Shown: positions 32,889-41,955, counted from the stretch's first letter. The stretch is DNA of 49,240 nt from Oscillospiraceae bacterium (GCA_031253545.1 JAIRWH010000023.1:1-49240); one strand, 5' to 3'. Numbers and translations are program-made. The notes: a model not told the origin generated them from the sequence alone.

Positions 32889-34232
32889 GTGTATGGGCGC
32901 GGGGATTCTGCCCCCGCGCGCGATGAAACGTTCGCAGGAACAGGCGGAGACGGGCATGACGTATGCGCTGCCGAGCAGCCCGCCGAAGGTTGCCGTGTGA
33001 CCCGCCGCCTTGCCGTATACGGGTATCACGCGCGCGGCGGTGGTTTTGTTGTTGAACATGCCGATGGCCATTTCGTCGGCGATAATGCCGGATATGGTGC
33101 TCGCGGGCGTGTCGCCCGGTATGGCGACCATGTCTATGCCCACGGAACAGACGGCGGTCATGGCTTCCAGTTTCTCTAAGGTGAGCGCCCCGGCTTGCGC
33201 GGCGGCGTTCATGGCGGTGTCTTCGCTCACGGGTATAAACGCCCCGCTCAGGCCGCCCACATAGGACGAGGCCATAACGCCGCCTTTCTTCACGCTGTCG
33301 TTGAGTATGGCCACGGCGGCTGTGGAGCCGGGGGCACCCGGCATCTCCAAACCCATTTCGCAAAGGATTTCCGCCACGCTGTCGCCCACGGCGGGGGTGG
33401 GAGCGAGCGAGAGGTCTATGATGCCGAACGGCACCCCAAGCCGCGCGGACGCTTCGCGCGCCACGAGCTGCCCCACGCGTGTTATCTTGAACGCCGTACG
33501 TTTCACGGTCTCGCATAGGGTCTCGAAGTCGCAGCCTTTTACCTGCTCCAAGGCGCGCTTCACCACCCCGGGGCCGCTGACACCCACGTTGATAACCGCG
33601 TCGCCCTCGCCCACGCCGTGAAACGCGCCCGCCATAAACGGGTTGTCCTCCGCCGCGTTGCAAAACACCACGAACTTGGCGCAGGCCACGGAGTCTTCTT
33701 CGCGCGAGAGGTAGGCCATGTCTTTGACGATATGCCCGAGCGCGGCCACCGCGTCCATGTTTATGCCGCTCCTGGTGCTAGCGGCGCACACGCACGCGCA
33801 AACCCTCCGCGTCTGCGCGAGGGCTTGCGGCAGGCTTGCCATGAGCGCGCGGTCGGCTTCGGTGACACCTTTCTGCACGAGCGCGGAGTATCCGCCGATG
33901 AAGTTGACCCCCACGGCTTCGGCCGCTTTGTCTAAGGCGAAGGCCGCGTCCGCGAAGGCGGCCGTTTCGCAGCCGGCGGCCGCGATGGCTATGGGGGTCA
34001 CGGAGATACGGGTGTTTACGATGGGCACGCCGTATCGGCGGGAAATGTCTTCACCCGCGCGCACAAGGCGTTCGGCGTATTTGGTGATTTTGTCGTAGGC
34101 CTTGCGGCAAAATGCCTCCATGCGCCCGTCGGCGCAGTCGAGCAGGCTGATACCCATAGTGATGGTGCGCACGTCGAGGTTTGCTTCGCCAAGCATGGAG
34201 GCGGTTTCCTCAATTTCATAGCGTGAGAGCAT
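32874..34232 (-). CDS. UPF0210 (PFL/DUF711) family protein
   Basis: A 452-residue cytoplasmic protein of the conserved UPF0210 family, structurally related to pyruvate formate-lyase-like folds but without an established reaction. Recognisable segments are [16 protein letters not shown] near the start, [15 protein letters not shown] near residue 135, [28 protein letters not shown] and the terminal [13 protein letters not shown]. The ATG at 34232 has GGGAGG upstream. The usual partner, an ACT-domain protein, is encoded just upstream, 46 bases away. Confidence 0.9.
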   Translation of the reverse strand: MLSRYEIEETASMLGEANLDVRTITMGISLLDCADGRMEAFCRKAYDKITKYAERLVRAGEDISRRYGVPIVNTRISVTPIAIAAAGCETAAFADAAFALDKAAEAVGVNFIGGYSALVQKGVTEADRALMASLPQALAQTRRVCACVCAASTRSGINMDAVAALGHIVKDMAYLSREEDSVACAKFVVFCNAAEDNPFMAGAFHGVGEGDAVINVGVSGPGVVKRALEQVKGCDFETLCETVKRTAFKITRVGQLVAREASARLGVPFGIIDLSLAPTPAVGDSVAEILCEMGLEMPGAPGSTAAVAILNDSVKKGGVMASSYVGGLSGAFIPVSEDTAMNAAAQAGALTLEKLEAMTAVCSVGIDMVAIPGDTPASTISGIIADEMAIGMFNNKTTAARVIPVYGKAAGHTATFGGLLGSAYVMPVSACSCERFIARGGRIPAPIHSFRN

Positions 34233-34278
34233 ACGACCTCCCGTCGCGCCCCGTCCCCGCAATCCGAGTGGGGGGGCG

Positions 34279-34548
34279 CTATACTGTGTGCATGGCGTTG
34301 AATACCCCCTCGTGGCGCAAGGTAATCTCCACGCCCATATCGCCGCCGAGCGCTTCCAAGTCTTTTATGGCATCCTCAAACAAAACGGCGGAGAGGGAAA
34401 AGTCCGCTATCATAATCATGTTGAAGTAGCCGTGCACGATGGTCTGGGAAATGTCCAATATGTTGATGCCGCGCTCGGAGAGGTAGATGCACACCTTCGC
34501 GATGATGCCCACCCGGTCTTTGCCGAGCACCGTGATAATGCCGTTCAT
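34279..34548 (-). CDS. ACT domain protein (UPF0237 type)
   Basis: An 89-residue stand-alone ACT domain, beginning [20 protein letters not shown] with the Gly-Ile loop typical of amino-acid-binding ACT domains, then [15 protein letters not shown]. Such proteins are commonly encoded beside UPF0210 genes, as here, and are presumed to sense a small ligand for them. No clear ribosome binding site is seen before the ATG at 34548, which lies 15 bases after the cheW stop codon, so coupling to cheW is possible. Confidence 0.9.
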   Translation of the reverse strand: MNGIITVLGKDRVGIIAKVCIYLSERGINILDISQTIVHGYFNMIMIADFSLSAVLFEDAIKDLEALGGDMGVEITLRHEGVFNAMHTV

Positions 34549-34563
34549 GCGGGGCGCGAACGG

Positions 34564-35073
34564 CTACTGCGGTATGTCGGTGTCACGGAACAGGAGTTTT
34601 AGGTCAATCATCACCGATGTGCCGGAATCGAGTTTTGCCACGCCGCTGACATAGGGGGAGGCGTGTATGCCCGTGGAGGGGGGCGGGGCGATGTCTTCCG
34701 GCTCGATGGTGAGCGTTTCCTTGATGGCGTCCACTATGAGGCCGGTTTTATGGTCGCCCGATTGGGTCACGATGATGCAGGTGCGGTCGGTGTACTCAAT
34801 CTCCTGTTTCATAAAGCGAATACGCATGGAGATGACGGGAATAATCTCGCCGCGCAGATTGATGAAGCCCTTCATATACGGAGGCATTTCGGGCATCTCG
34901 TTAATCTCCTGCATACCCACGATTTGCTGCACATAGCGGATTTCGATGCTGTATGTGCTTTCGTCTAAGCAGAAATTGAGATACATGTTTTCCATTTCGT
35001 CGGTGACGACATCCGGCTGCGATTCGTCGTATTCGTCGTCGGCGCTTTCCGCGGCGCGAAGCTCTTCGGCCAT
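34564..35073 (-). CDS. cheW: CheW-type chemotaxis adaptor
   Basis: A 169-residue protein consisting of an acidic N-terminal extension of about 30 residues followed by a single CheW domain: YLNFCLDESTYSIEIRYVQQI, the receptor- and kinase-contacting MKGFINLRGEIIPVISM, and LIVDAIKETLTIEP. It would couple chemoreceptors to the kinase CheA. No cheA, receptor or flagellar gene is in the window. I chose the ATG at 35073, preceded by AGGGGG at 8 bases, over the ATG 18 bases upstream. A strong promoter precedes it. Confidence 0.92.
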   Translation of the reverse strand: MAEELRAAESADDEYDESQPDVVTDEMENMYLNFCLDESTYSIEIRYVQQIVGMQEINEMPEMPPYMKGFINLRGEIIPVISMRIRFMKQEIEYTDRTCIIVTQSGDHKTGLIVDAIKETLTIEPEDIAPPPSTGIHASPYVSGVAKLDSGTSVMIDLKLLFRDTDIPQ

Positions 35074-35105
35074 TGCTGCAACCCCCTTCATGCGTTCTTA
35101 TCCTT

Positions 35106-35134
35106 ATGATAGCAAACGCGGGAGCGATTGTCAA
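35106..35134 (-). promoter_or_regulatory. SigA-type promoter of cheW-ACT-UPF0210
   Basis: Minus-strand consensus TTGACA (35129-35134) and TATCAT (35106-35111) with a 17-bp spacer, about 33 bases before the chosen cheW start. Confidence 0.8.
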
Positions 35135-35330
35135 GCGGTGAAAGGAGAGTTGTCGGCGATTGGCGAGGGGAATGAGACAGATTAACCCCCGCGCTAAAAC
35201 AGTCGCTTATCGCGAGAATCAAGTATACCGCGGCTCGCGCGTAAGCACAAGCCGCGTTTTGCTTTGCCGCGATGTTTGAGCCGCTTCGCGGTTTAGGTCG
35301 CGTGAATGAGTTTGACGCGCGCGGCGATGA
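35135..35330. other. Divergent intergenic region without a recognised gene
   Basis: About 195 bases between the cheW and MazG-like promoters. A 7-bp stem (CGCGGCT at 35229-35235, AGCCGCG at 35250-35256) is followed on the plus strand by TTTTGCTTT, like a weak terminator, but no plus-strand gene lies upstream of it. Nothing else is recognised. Confidence 0.4.
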
Positions 35331-35359
35331 TTGAAAAACGCGCGCGGGAGTGTTATTAT
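35331..35359 (+). promoter_or_regulatory. SigA-type promoter of the MazG-like gene
   Basis: TTGAAA (35331-35336) and TATTAT (35354-35359) with a 17-bp spacer, 34 bases before the start codon. Confidence 0.65.
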
Positions 35360-35393
35360 ACTTGTGAAAAACATTGCATACGGAGGCGGGCAG

Positions 35394-35705
35394 ATGACCG
35401 TGCGGTTTACCGAGCGCGAGACCGCGCTCATGCGGGAGGCGCTTGCGCGGTGGGGCTTGGCGGCGCAGGCGGGGCAAACGGTGGAAGAATGCGCGGAACT
35501 GATTGTCGCGTTGCAAAAACACACGAACCGCGCGCCTTCGGCGCACACGGCCGCCCTTGTGGCCGACGAGCTTGCCGATGTGGAGATAATGCTCGCGCAA
35601 ATGCGCATGGCGCTCGGCATTGACGACGAATCATTCCGCGCCCGCATGGCCGCCAAGTTTGAGAAGTTGGCCGATTATTTGCGGCGCGATACCGAAAACG
35701 CCTAA
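35394..35705 (+). CDS. MazG-like NTP pyrophosphohydrolase
   Basis: A 103-residue all-alpha protein resembling the MazG/dUTPase-alpha superfamily. The magnesium-binding pattern is present as VEECAELIVAL (ExxE-type) near residue 27 and DELADVEIMLAQM (ExxxD-type) near residue 60. Such enzymes hydrolyse nucleoside triphosphates to monophosphates, often for pool cleaning. The ATG at 35394 has GGAGG 7-8 bases upstream. It is monocistronic and converges on the response regulator gene; the 123-base gap between them contains only a GC-rich imperfect hairpin. Confidence 0.8.
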   Translation: MTVRFTERETALMREALARWGLAAQAGQTVEECAELIVALQKHTNRAPSAHTAALVADELADVEIMLAQMRMALGIDDESFRARMAAKFEKLADYLRRDTENA

Positions 35706-35828
35706 CCGGAGACCGCCGCGCTTGCCGGAGCGGGCTTGCGGCGGCAATATAACCGTTGTACCCCCTAACGAAGGCACCGCGCCCGCCGCCGCCGAGGTAC
35801 CGCGCGAGGCGTTTGGCTGACAAATTTC

Positions 35829-36518
35829 TCACACCCTCAGGCGGTAGCCCGCGCCCCACACGGTCTCGATATACTGCGGCTCCCTTGGGTCTTCCTCGGT
35901 TTTCTCGCGGATTTTCTTTATGTGCACCACCACCGTGGCGGCATCGCCAAGCGCGTCAAGCCCCCACACGCGCTCAAACAGCGCGTCTTTGCTGAACACG
36001 CTGTTGGGGTTCTGCGCTAAAAAGGCAAGCAGGTCAAACTCCTTGCCCGTTAAGGCAATCTCGCTCTCGCGCATGAATACCTGCCGCGTGTCTAAGTTCA
36101 CGCGCATTGCGCGTATGGATATTACCCTGTGCCTCGGCGCGCTCTTTTCGCTCATCCGCTTATAACGCGCGAGATGCGCGCCCACCCGCGCCACGAGCTC
36201 GCCCGGCGAAAACGGCTTTTGCACAAAGTCGTCCGCCCCCAGCCCCAAGGCGCGTATCTTGTCCACTTCGTCGCTCTTGGCGGAAAGTATGAGCACGGGT
36301 ATGTCGCATTGCCTCTCGCGCAGTTCGCGCAACACCTCGTAGCCGCTCATGCCCGGCAGCATAATGTCTAATACGCACAGGTCAAAGCCGCCGCCCGCGG
36401 CAAGAGCCAAGCCGCCAGGCCCGTCGCTTGCCAGCGCCGTGTCGTAACCGTGGATTTTCAGGTAATCGCCCACAAGCGCGGCAATCTCCGCGTCGTCTTC
36501 CACAATCAATATTCTCAT
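35829..36518 (-). CDS. OmpR-family DNA-binding response regulator
   Basis: A 229-residue two-component output protein. The receiver domain has the acidic pocket in MRILIVEDDAEIA, the phospho-acceptor Asp in LCVLDIMLPGMSG near residue 50, and the Lys in FVQKPFSPGEL near residue 101. The C-terminal winged helix-turn-helix shows EIALTGKEFDLLAFLAQNP and the wing VWGAGYRLRV. It is the last gene of a six-gene operon and overlaps the histidine kinase by 4 bases. OmpR-type regulators bind tandem half-sites about 10-11 bp apart, and the operon's promoter has four repeats at exactly 11-bp spacing, which suggests autoregulation. Confidence 0.94.
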   Translation of the reverse strand: MRILIVEDDAEIAALVGDYLKIHGYDTALASDGPGGLALAAGGGFDLCVLDIMLPGMSGYEVLRELRERQCDIPVLILSAKSDEVDKIRALGLGADDFVQKPFSPGELVARVGAHLARYKRMSEKSAPRHRVISIRAMRVNLDTRQVFMRESEIALTGKEFDLLAFLAQNPNSVFSKDALFERVWGLDALGDAATVVVHIKKIREKTEEDPREPQYIETVWGAGYRLRV

Positions 36519-37612
36519 GGCTTTACGTCGCCGCCTTCCCGCCGCGCAGGAAGCGACACGCTTGCCAAAAGCCCGCCGTCTTCCGCGTTGCGCAGCCATA
36601 TTTTGCCGCCGTGCAGCGCCATAATCTGCCGCGCTATGGAAAGCCCCAACCCGCTGCCGCCGCGCCCGGAACGCGCCGGGTCGGAGCGGTAAAATCGCTC
36701 GAATACTTTCCGCGTCTCGGCGCTCGGCAGGCCGGAGCCGCCGTCTTGCATGGTGAGCATAATGTCTCCGCCGTGGCGGCGGGCGGTAAATCGCAGACGG
36801 AGGGAGCCGTCGGCGCAGCGCCCGTATTTGTGCGCGTTGTCGGCGAGGTTGCCAAACACCCGTTCCAATTTTTGCCTGTCCGCGCGGCAAAAGAGCCCCG
36901 GCTCAATATCCGCGCGCACCTCGGCGTTTTCGCCCGCCTCGCGCGCAAACGCCTCCAACCATTCGGAAAGGTTTATTTGCTCCAAGTTCACGGGCGGCGC
37001 GTTCTCCAACACGGAAAGATAGTTCAGGTCCTCGGCGAGAGCCGATATTTTGCGCGCTTTCACGGCGATAATCCCCGCGTAAGAGGCCACCTTCTCCGGC
37101 GTGTCCGCCACGCCGTCCGCTATCCCCTCGGCGTAACCGATTATGGATGTCACGGGCGTTTTCAGGTCGTGGCATATGCTGTTCATTATGGAAAGCCGCT
37201 CGTCCTCCGCCTCTTTTGTCTGCCGCAGGCTGTCTTGCAGCCGCGCGCGCATTTGCTCAAAAGCCGAGGCGAGTGAGGAAAACAGACCCATGCCCGCAAG
37301 CGGGAGCGGATAGTCGAGCTGCCCGTCGCGCATGGCGCGAGCCGCCGCTTCCAAACGCTTCATGGGTCCATACACGCGCTTTTGCTCGGCGCGGGCGACC
37401 CACACCACCCAAAGCGGCGTGAGCAACAGCAGCATAACGCCCGCGGCGGGGAAGTACGCCGCCGCCACGGCGAGCATATTGTCGTTTAGCCGTTCGCCGC
37501 AATACGGCGCGGCAAACGCCCAAAAAAGAAAAAAAGCGCCCAGAAGGCAAAACGCCATGAAGAGCAGCGGCGCGGCGAGTTGCACACCCCAAGGGCGGCC
37601 GCTTTCCATCAT
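36515..37612 (-). CDS. Membrane sensor histidine kinase with HAMP domain
   Basis: A 365-residue sensor kinase. Two membrane helices (about residues 12-34 and 45-68) flank a very short external loop of about ten residues, typical of intramembrane-sensing kinases linked to ABC transporters. A HAMP-like segment follows (EAAARAMRDGQLDYPLPLAG), then the H box SICHDLKTPVTSIIGYAEG near residue 151, the N box in LADNAHKYG, and G boxes in MQDGGSGLP and GGSGLGLSIA. It overlaps the ABC permease gene upstream by 4 bases. Two ATG codons begin the gene (37612, 37609). Confidence 0.93.
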   Translation of the reverse strand: MMESGRPWGVQLAAPLLFMAFCLLGAFFLFWAFAAPYCGERLNDNMLAVAAAYFPAAGVMLLLLTPLWVVWVARAEQKRVYGPMKRLEAAARAMRDGQLDYPLPLAGMGLFSSLASAFEQMRARLQDSLRQTKEAEDERLSIMNSICHDLKTPVTSIIGYAEGIADGVADTPEKVASYAGIIAVKARKISALAEDLNYLSVLENAPPVNLEQINLSEWLEAFAREAGENAEVRADIEPGLFCRADRQKLERVFGNLADNAHKYGRCADGSLRLRFTARRHGGDIMLTMQDGGSGLPSAETRKVFERFYRSDPARSGRGGSGLGLSIARQIMALHGGKIWLRNAEDGGLLASVSLPARREGGDVKP

Positions 37613-38364
37613 ACATCCCTTCTCTCAAACACAATCATGCCGCCCAGCGTAAACGCCGCGCCGTAGCCTATGAGAATGAGCGTCACGTTGACCATCTTGC
37701 CCGGCGGCGGCACCGCGCCAATCCAGAGGCGATACCATGTGAGGTAGTCCGTAAAGAGCAGGCCGTTGAGAAACGGCAGCAATATGGGTAGCGCGGCGAA
37801 TACGAGCAACGAGAGTATGAGCAAAAACATGACCAACGTGCCGCTGCCCAGCACGAGCGACACCAGCGCGGCGAACGCCGTCATCACGGCAAGCGGCGCG
37901 AGCGTCAGCGCGTAGGAGCCGATGGCGGCGAAAAACTTGCCCGGGGTGTTTACCGCACCGGAGATAAGCCCCGTAATCTCGCCCACCGCGAGTATAACGG
38001 CAAGGTAGGCGGCGATGTAGGCGAGCACGGCCAAAGCCTTGGCGGCATAGAGCTTCACCCTGTGGCAGGGGCGGATGAGGCAGGCGCGTATGGTGTGGTC
38101 GGCAAACTCCGCCGTGAAGAGGTCGGCGCAGCCCATGAAGATGAGCAGCGGCAGCAGCACACAGGCAAAGAGCGGCAACGACGATGTGGGCGTAAAGCCC
38201 AACTCCATGAACAGCGACGCGCCGCCCAGAAGCGCCAAGCCCTTCACAATCATGTTGCCCAAAAACGACCAAAACACGGAAAACAACACGCCGAGAGCCA
38301 TAAACACGATGTATTTTTTGTGGTTGAGGAGTTTGCTTATCTCGTTTGCCAATGCCGCCCTCAC
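37609..38364 (-). CDS. ABC-2-type transporter permease
   Basis: A 251-residue integral membrane protein with about six hydrophobic segments and a cytoplasmic basic start (NEISKLLNHKKYI), as in ABC-2 permeases of the bacitracin/lantibiotic-resistance type. Overlaps of 4 bases with the ATPase gene upstream and the kinase gene downstream indicate one transporter-sensor unit. Its substrate is unknown; export or removal of an envelope-active compound is the usual role of such pairs. Confidence 0.85.
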   Translation of the reverse strand: MRAALANEISKLLNHKKYIVFMALGVLFSVFWSFLGNMIVKGLALLGGASLFMELGFTPTSSLPLFACVLLPLLIFMGCADLFTAEFADHTIRACLIRPCHRVKLYAAKALAVLAYIAAYLAVILAVGEITGLISGAVNTPGKFFAAIGSYALTLAPLAVMTAFAALVSLVLGSGTLVMFLLILSLLVFAALPILLPFLNGLLFTDYLTWYRLWIGAVPPPGKMVNVTLILIGYGAAFTLGGMIVFERRDV

Positions 38365-39086
38365 GCCGAAAGCCTCCCTTTGCGGTAATTCTGCACCTCG
38401 GCAAGGTAATAATCCTCCAGCGAGGGCGAAACGGTAAGCACTTCCGCCATCGTCGCCGTTTTCAGTAGCATACCGTCGTGCATTACGCCCACCTTCGTGG
38501 CGCTCAACTCAATCTCATGGGCGAGGTGGCTGGATATGAGCACGGCCGCGCCCGAAGCGGCGGCGTTTTTCACAATTTCGCGTATGGCCACCATACCCTC
38601 GATGTCAAGCCCGTTGGCGGGCTCGTCTAATATCAGCACGGAAGGACGGCTCAGCAGCGCCAAAGCCACCCCCAGGCGTTGCCGCATACCGAGCGAAAAG
38701 CTCAGCACTTTGTCTTTGGGGTAGCGCTCCAACTCCACAATCGCCAACACTTCGTCCACACGGCCACCCGGCAGTTCCGGGTAGTAGGCCGCCGCCATCT
38801 CCAAATTGCGCCGCGCGGTAAGCCTGTCAAACAGGGCGGGCGATTCGATGAGCGCGCCGACCCCGGCGAGCGCCGCTTCCCTCCGCGTGACCACATCGTG
38901 GCCGCCGATGGCGGCGCGCCCCGCCGTGGGCAGCACAAGCCCCACGCAGGCCTTCATCACGGTGGTTTTGCCGGAGCCGTTAGGCCCCAGCAAACCCATA
39001 ACCTCGCCGCCTTCCACACAAAAGGTCACTTCGCGTGCGCCGCGCCCGTTTTTATAGAGCTTTGTCAGCCCGTCGGCTGTCAGCAT
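38361..39086 (-). CDS. ABC transporter ATP-binding protein (BcrA-like)
   Basis: A 241-residue nucleotide-binding subunit. Walker A is GPNGSGKTT near residue 35, the Q-loop region contains VGALIESPALFDR, the signature is [16 protein letters not shown] near residue 130, Walker B is LILDEPANGLD, and the switch His lies in ISSHLAHEIE. The ESPALFDRLTARRNLEM pattern is typical of the BcrA/LanF immunity and bacitracin export subgroup. It pairs with the ABC-2 permease it overlaps and begins 2 bases after the exported protein gene. Confidence 0.93.
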   Translation of the reverse strand: MLTADGLTKLYKNGRGAREVTFCVEGGEVMGLLGPNGSGKTTVMKACVGLVLPTAGRAAIGGHDVVTRREAALAGVGALIESPALFDRLTARRNLEMAAAYYPELPGGRVDEVLAIVELERYPKDKVLSFSLGMRQRLGVALALLSRPSVLILDEPANGLDIEGMVAIREIVKNAAASGAAVLISSHLAHEIELSATKVGVMHDGMLLKTATMAEVLTVSPSLEDYYLAEVQNYRKGRLSA

Positions 39087-39088
39087 AA

Positions 39089-40576
39089 CTAAAAGTCCGC
39101 CGCCGTGGGCGCGGGTTTAGCTTCGGCGCGCCCCATCGGGCTGCGGCCGCTTAAAGCGCCTTTGGTAGTTTTGGTATCGTAGATGATGTCGGTTTTGGTA
39201 TCGTAGATGATGTCGTCGTATACCCCGCCTTTGTATTCCGGGCTTATGCTGCTCTCGTCAACCGTGCCGTCTTCATTGAGCGCGAAGTAGAGCGCGTAGT
39301 AATAGCCGTATACGGGGGAGGAAAAGTCGTAGTCATACATGCCGTAGTATTCCTTGAAGTAAAGTTCGCTGTCTTTGAGCACCATATCGTAATACTCGTC
39401 GAAGTATTCCCCGTCCGGCTTGTAGTCTTCAAGCAGCGCCAAGCGCTGCCGCTCCGCCGTTTCGCGCATTTGCTCCCTATAGCTCTCGAAATGCGCCGTC
39501 ATGTATTCCTCGGTGAAGAGCTCTTCAAGCCCCGGTATGGGCGAAGTGACCACGGTGGAGTTTACGCGCTCAAACGCCGCGTCCGCGATAACCTCAACCT
39601 CCGCCGTCTCCCCGAAGATTGTCACGAGTTTCAGGCGCAGCGTGCCCGTCAGGGACGCGATATAGCCGTCTTCCCCGATAACGGCCGTGCCGCTCACAAA
39701 ATCAATTTTCGCGGATTCCATGGGGTGGTCGGTCTTAACATCGCCGTAATCGGCGGGAACGGCCTCGCCCTTTCGCTCGGAAAGCAGGTTTTTACTATGG
39801 TCGCTGAAAATCTCCTCCGTGCCGTCCGGGTGCGTGTAGACGCGCTCGGTCCATTTTTCTTCCCATACGCGCACGGTCTTGACCTTGCCATCGAGGATTG
39901 TCTCTTCCCATACATAGCTGTCGCCGACGCGGTAATCGAAATCGTTGACGTAGCGGCTGTAGCCGCTTTGCGAGGCGAGCAGCAGGCTCAGCCCCGCGTT
40001 ATACAGCTCCGGGATTTGCGCGGCCGTGAGTGTGCCGCTTACCGTTTTTGTGCCGCCGCCGCTGATGACAAGGTTGTGCTTTAAGTCGCCCACCGCGGCG
40101 TCTAAGGCGAGGTCCGCGAAGCGAAACGCCAAGCCGTCGCGCTCGAAGGGCGGCGCGGAAAAGGGCCCATACACATTCTGCGGGTAAAAACTATTAAGGT
40201 AAAAACTATTATGCCGGCTCACCAAATACCACTGTCTGCCGTCTTCGCTTTTGCCGGCGGGCACGGCGGTGTCGAGACTGATGCCGGACATGCCCTCCTC
40301 ACCGTATTTGCGGTAGTTCACCCAGCCGTCATTTATTTCCACAAAGCCCGTGGCGCCGTATTGCTTATACTGTTCGCCGCTGTCTTGAAAAAGTTCCCCG
40401 TCCGCGTAGAGCCTGACGCGCGTGGTCATGGTGTATGTCTCCGCGAATAATGTGTCTATGGCGGCCTTTTTCAATGTGTCATACGGCGAGCCGGTAAACG
40501 CCGCCGCCGCGACCGCGCCCGCGAGCACCACGAGCGACACAAGCAGGCACATAGGGCGCGTGAGGTATTTCTTCAT
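39089..40576 (-). CDS. Exported protein of unknown function, paralogue B
   Basis: A 495-residue protein with an N-terminal signal or anchor segment (RPMCLLVSLVVLAGAVAAAAF, roughly residues 8-27) and no lipobox. The mature part is Tyr/Asp/Glu-rich with no recognised domain. It shares the signal region and several blocks with the upstream paralogue: FRFADLALDAAVGDLKHNL, the segment around TAAQIPELYNAGLSLLLAS, and GLEELFTEEYM. The C-terminus is a Tyr/Asp-rich stretch with an exact 8-residue tandem repeat DIIYDTKT. It directly precedes the ABC ATPase gene. It might bind a ligand or a wall component sensed by the linked kinase; that is inference from position only. Confidence 0.8.
   Translation of the reverse strand: MKKYLTRPMCLLVSLVVLAGAVAAAAFTGSPYDTLKKAAIDTLFAETYTMTTRVRLYADGELFQDSGEQYKQYGATGFVEINDGWVNYRKYGEEGMSGISLDTAVPAGKSEDGRQWYLVSRHNSFYLNSFYPQNVYGPFSAPPFERDGLAFRFADLALDAAVGDLKHNLVISGGGTKTVSGTLTAAQIPELYNAGLSLLLASQSGYSRYVNDFDYRVGDSYVWEETILDGKVKTVRVWEEKWTERVYTHPDGTEEIFSDHSKNLLSERKGEAVPADYGDVKTDHPMESAKIDFVSGTAVIGEDGYIASLTGTLRLKLVTIFGETAEVEVIADAAFERVNSTVVTSPIPGLEELFTEEYMTAHFESYREQMRETAERQRLALLEDYKPDGEYFDEYYDMVLKDSELYFKEYYGMYDYDFSSPVYGYYYALYFALNEDGTVDESSISPEYKGGVYDDIIYDTKTDIIYDTKTTKGALSGRSPMGRAEAKPAPTAADF
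39168..39215 (-). repeat. Exact 24-bp tandem duplication inside exported paralogue B
   Basis: Two identical 24-base copies (39168-39191 and 39192-39215) lie head to tail and keep the frame, giving DIIYDTKT twice near the C-terminus. Identity at nucleotide level suggests a recent slippage event. Confidence 0.9.
40184..40213 (-). repeat. 15-bp tandem duplication inside exported paralogue B
   Basis: Two adjacent 15-base copies (40184-40198, 40199-40213) differ at one position and encode the pentapeptide pair NSFYL and NSFYP. The frame is preserved. Confidence 0.85.
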
Positions 40577-40654
40577 AGCCGTAATCTCCTTCGTTTTTAT
40601 TGTGGCGGCGCGGCCTCCGGGGGTCGGTATACCGTTGGGTCGCCAATGGGGTCG

Positions 40655-41923
40655 TCAATCAATGTAATCAATGAGAACGAGGGATTCGTCGTCATAAAAC
40701 GACGTGGTCACGCTGCTTTTATCCACAGTGCCGTCCGGCAGCAACTTGAAATAGAGCGTGAAGTAATACCAGCCGCCGCCCGGAAGAAGCGCTGAGCTTG
40801 ACCACGGGTTAAAGAGCGCGGCTTTGTCGCTGTCCCAGTAGCCGGGGTAGAAACTGAGCACATACTCTTCCGTAAAGAGCTCTTCCAAACCCTCGACAGG
40901 GCAACGCGGCTCGGTGGAGTTCACGTTCTCAAAAGTGGCGCTCACGCGCAGTTCTATCTCTTTGGATTCGCCGAAGATGGTTGTGGTGCCAATGCGCGCC
41001 ACGCCTTCCGCCGAGGCGATATAGCCGTCGGAGTCAATGGCGGCCGTGCCGGACACAAAGGTAATCTTGCCAGATTCGAAGGGCTGGTTCATCCACGCGC
41101 CGTAATCGTCGGGCGTGGCCTCTTCGCGGCGTTCCGAGAGCAGTTTGACATCGTAATTCAAGTAGGTGTATGTCGAACCGTCGTACGCGGTGTCGGTAAC
41201 CTCGGTAACGGTCTCCTCCCAAACCCGCACGGTCTTCGCTTTGCCCTCAAGGGTCGTTTCCCCGTAGGTGTACACGCCGGGGGCATCATGCCGACCGCCG
41301 TCGTATTTATCGGTAACCGTGCGCGTGTAGAGGCTTGAAGAGGCGAGCGCGAGGTTCAGCGCGGCGTTATACAGCTCCGGGATTTGCGCGGCGGTAAATG
41401 TGCCGCTGACTGTCTTCACGCCGCCGCTCTCGCTGACGGCAAGGTTGTGCCTCAGGTCGCCCACGGCCGCGTCGAGCGCCAGCTCCAAGAAGCGGTAGGT
41501 CATGTCGCCGCGCTCAATGCTGCCCGTAAGGCCGGAGGAGTAAGGACCGGCGGAATAATCCGGGTTATGGAAACTGAGCGAATACCACTTCTCCCCCGCG
41601 CCGTCCGGAGTGCCCGCGTCCATGTTATACAGCGAATAGGCAGGCGTGGCGAAGGTAAAGTTCCCGGGGGCCGCCGAACGGTATGAGGCTCCCTCGGCGT
41701 ATTGCAGGTATTGATAAAGGTCCGGTTCTCCTTCGTAAGGCACGCCGTCCACATAGAGCGCGCCGCGCAGGGTAATTGTGACGCTCTTGGCAAACAGCGT
41801 GTCCGCGGCGGCTTTTTTCAGCGTCTCATACGGCGAGCCGGTAAACGCCGCCGCCGTGACCGCGCCCGCGAGCACCACGAGCGACACAAGCAGGCACATA
41901 GGGCGCGTGAGGTATTTCTTCAT
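40655..41923 (-). CDS. Exported protein of unknown function, paralogue A
   Basis: A 422-residue paralogue of the downstream protein, with the same N-terminal signal segment (MKKYLTRPMCLLVSL onward) followed by TGSPYETLKKAAADTLFAK. Shared blocks include FLELALDAAVGDLRHNLAV, TFTAAQIPELYNAALNLAL, TLEGKAKTVRVWEE and GLEELFTEEYVLSFY. It lacks the long Tyr/Asp-rich C-terminal extension of paralogue B. No catalytic motif or anchoring signal is seen beyond the N-terminus. It is the first gene of the six-gene operon, with GAGGAG before its ATG and a promoter carrying 11-bp repeats. A 78-base gap separates it from paralogue B. Confidence 0.8.
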   Translation of the reverse strand: MKKYLTRPMCLLVSLVVLAGAVTAAAFTGSPYETLKKAAADTLFAKSVTITLRGALYVDGVPYEGEPDLYQYLQYAEGASYRSAAPGNFTFATPAYSLYNMDAGTPDGAGEKWYSLSFHNPDYSAGPYSSGLTGSIERGDMTYRFLELALDAAVGDLRHNLAVSESGGVKTVSGTFTAAQIPELYNAALNLALASSSLYTRTVTDKYDGGRHDAPGVYTYGETTLEGKAKTVRVWEETVTEVTDTAYDGSTYTYLNYDVKLLSERREEATPDDYGAWMNQPFESGKITFVSGTAAIDSDGYIASAEGVARIGTTTIFGESKEIELRVSATFENVNSTEPRCPVEGLEELFTEEYVLSFYPGYWDSDKAALFNPWSSSALLPGGGWYYFTLYFKLLPDGTVDKSSVTTSFYDDESLVLIDYID

Positions 41924-41955
41924 GGGTTATCCACTCCTCTTTCGGTATTTGCCCC

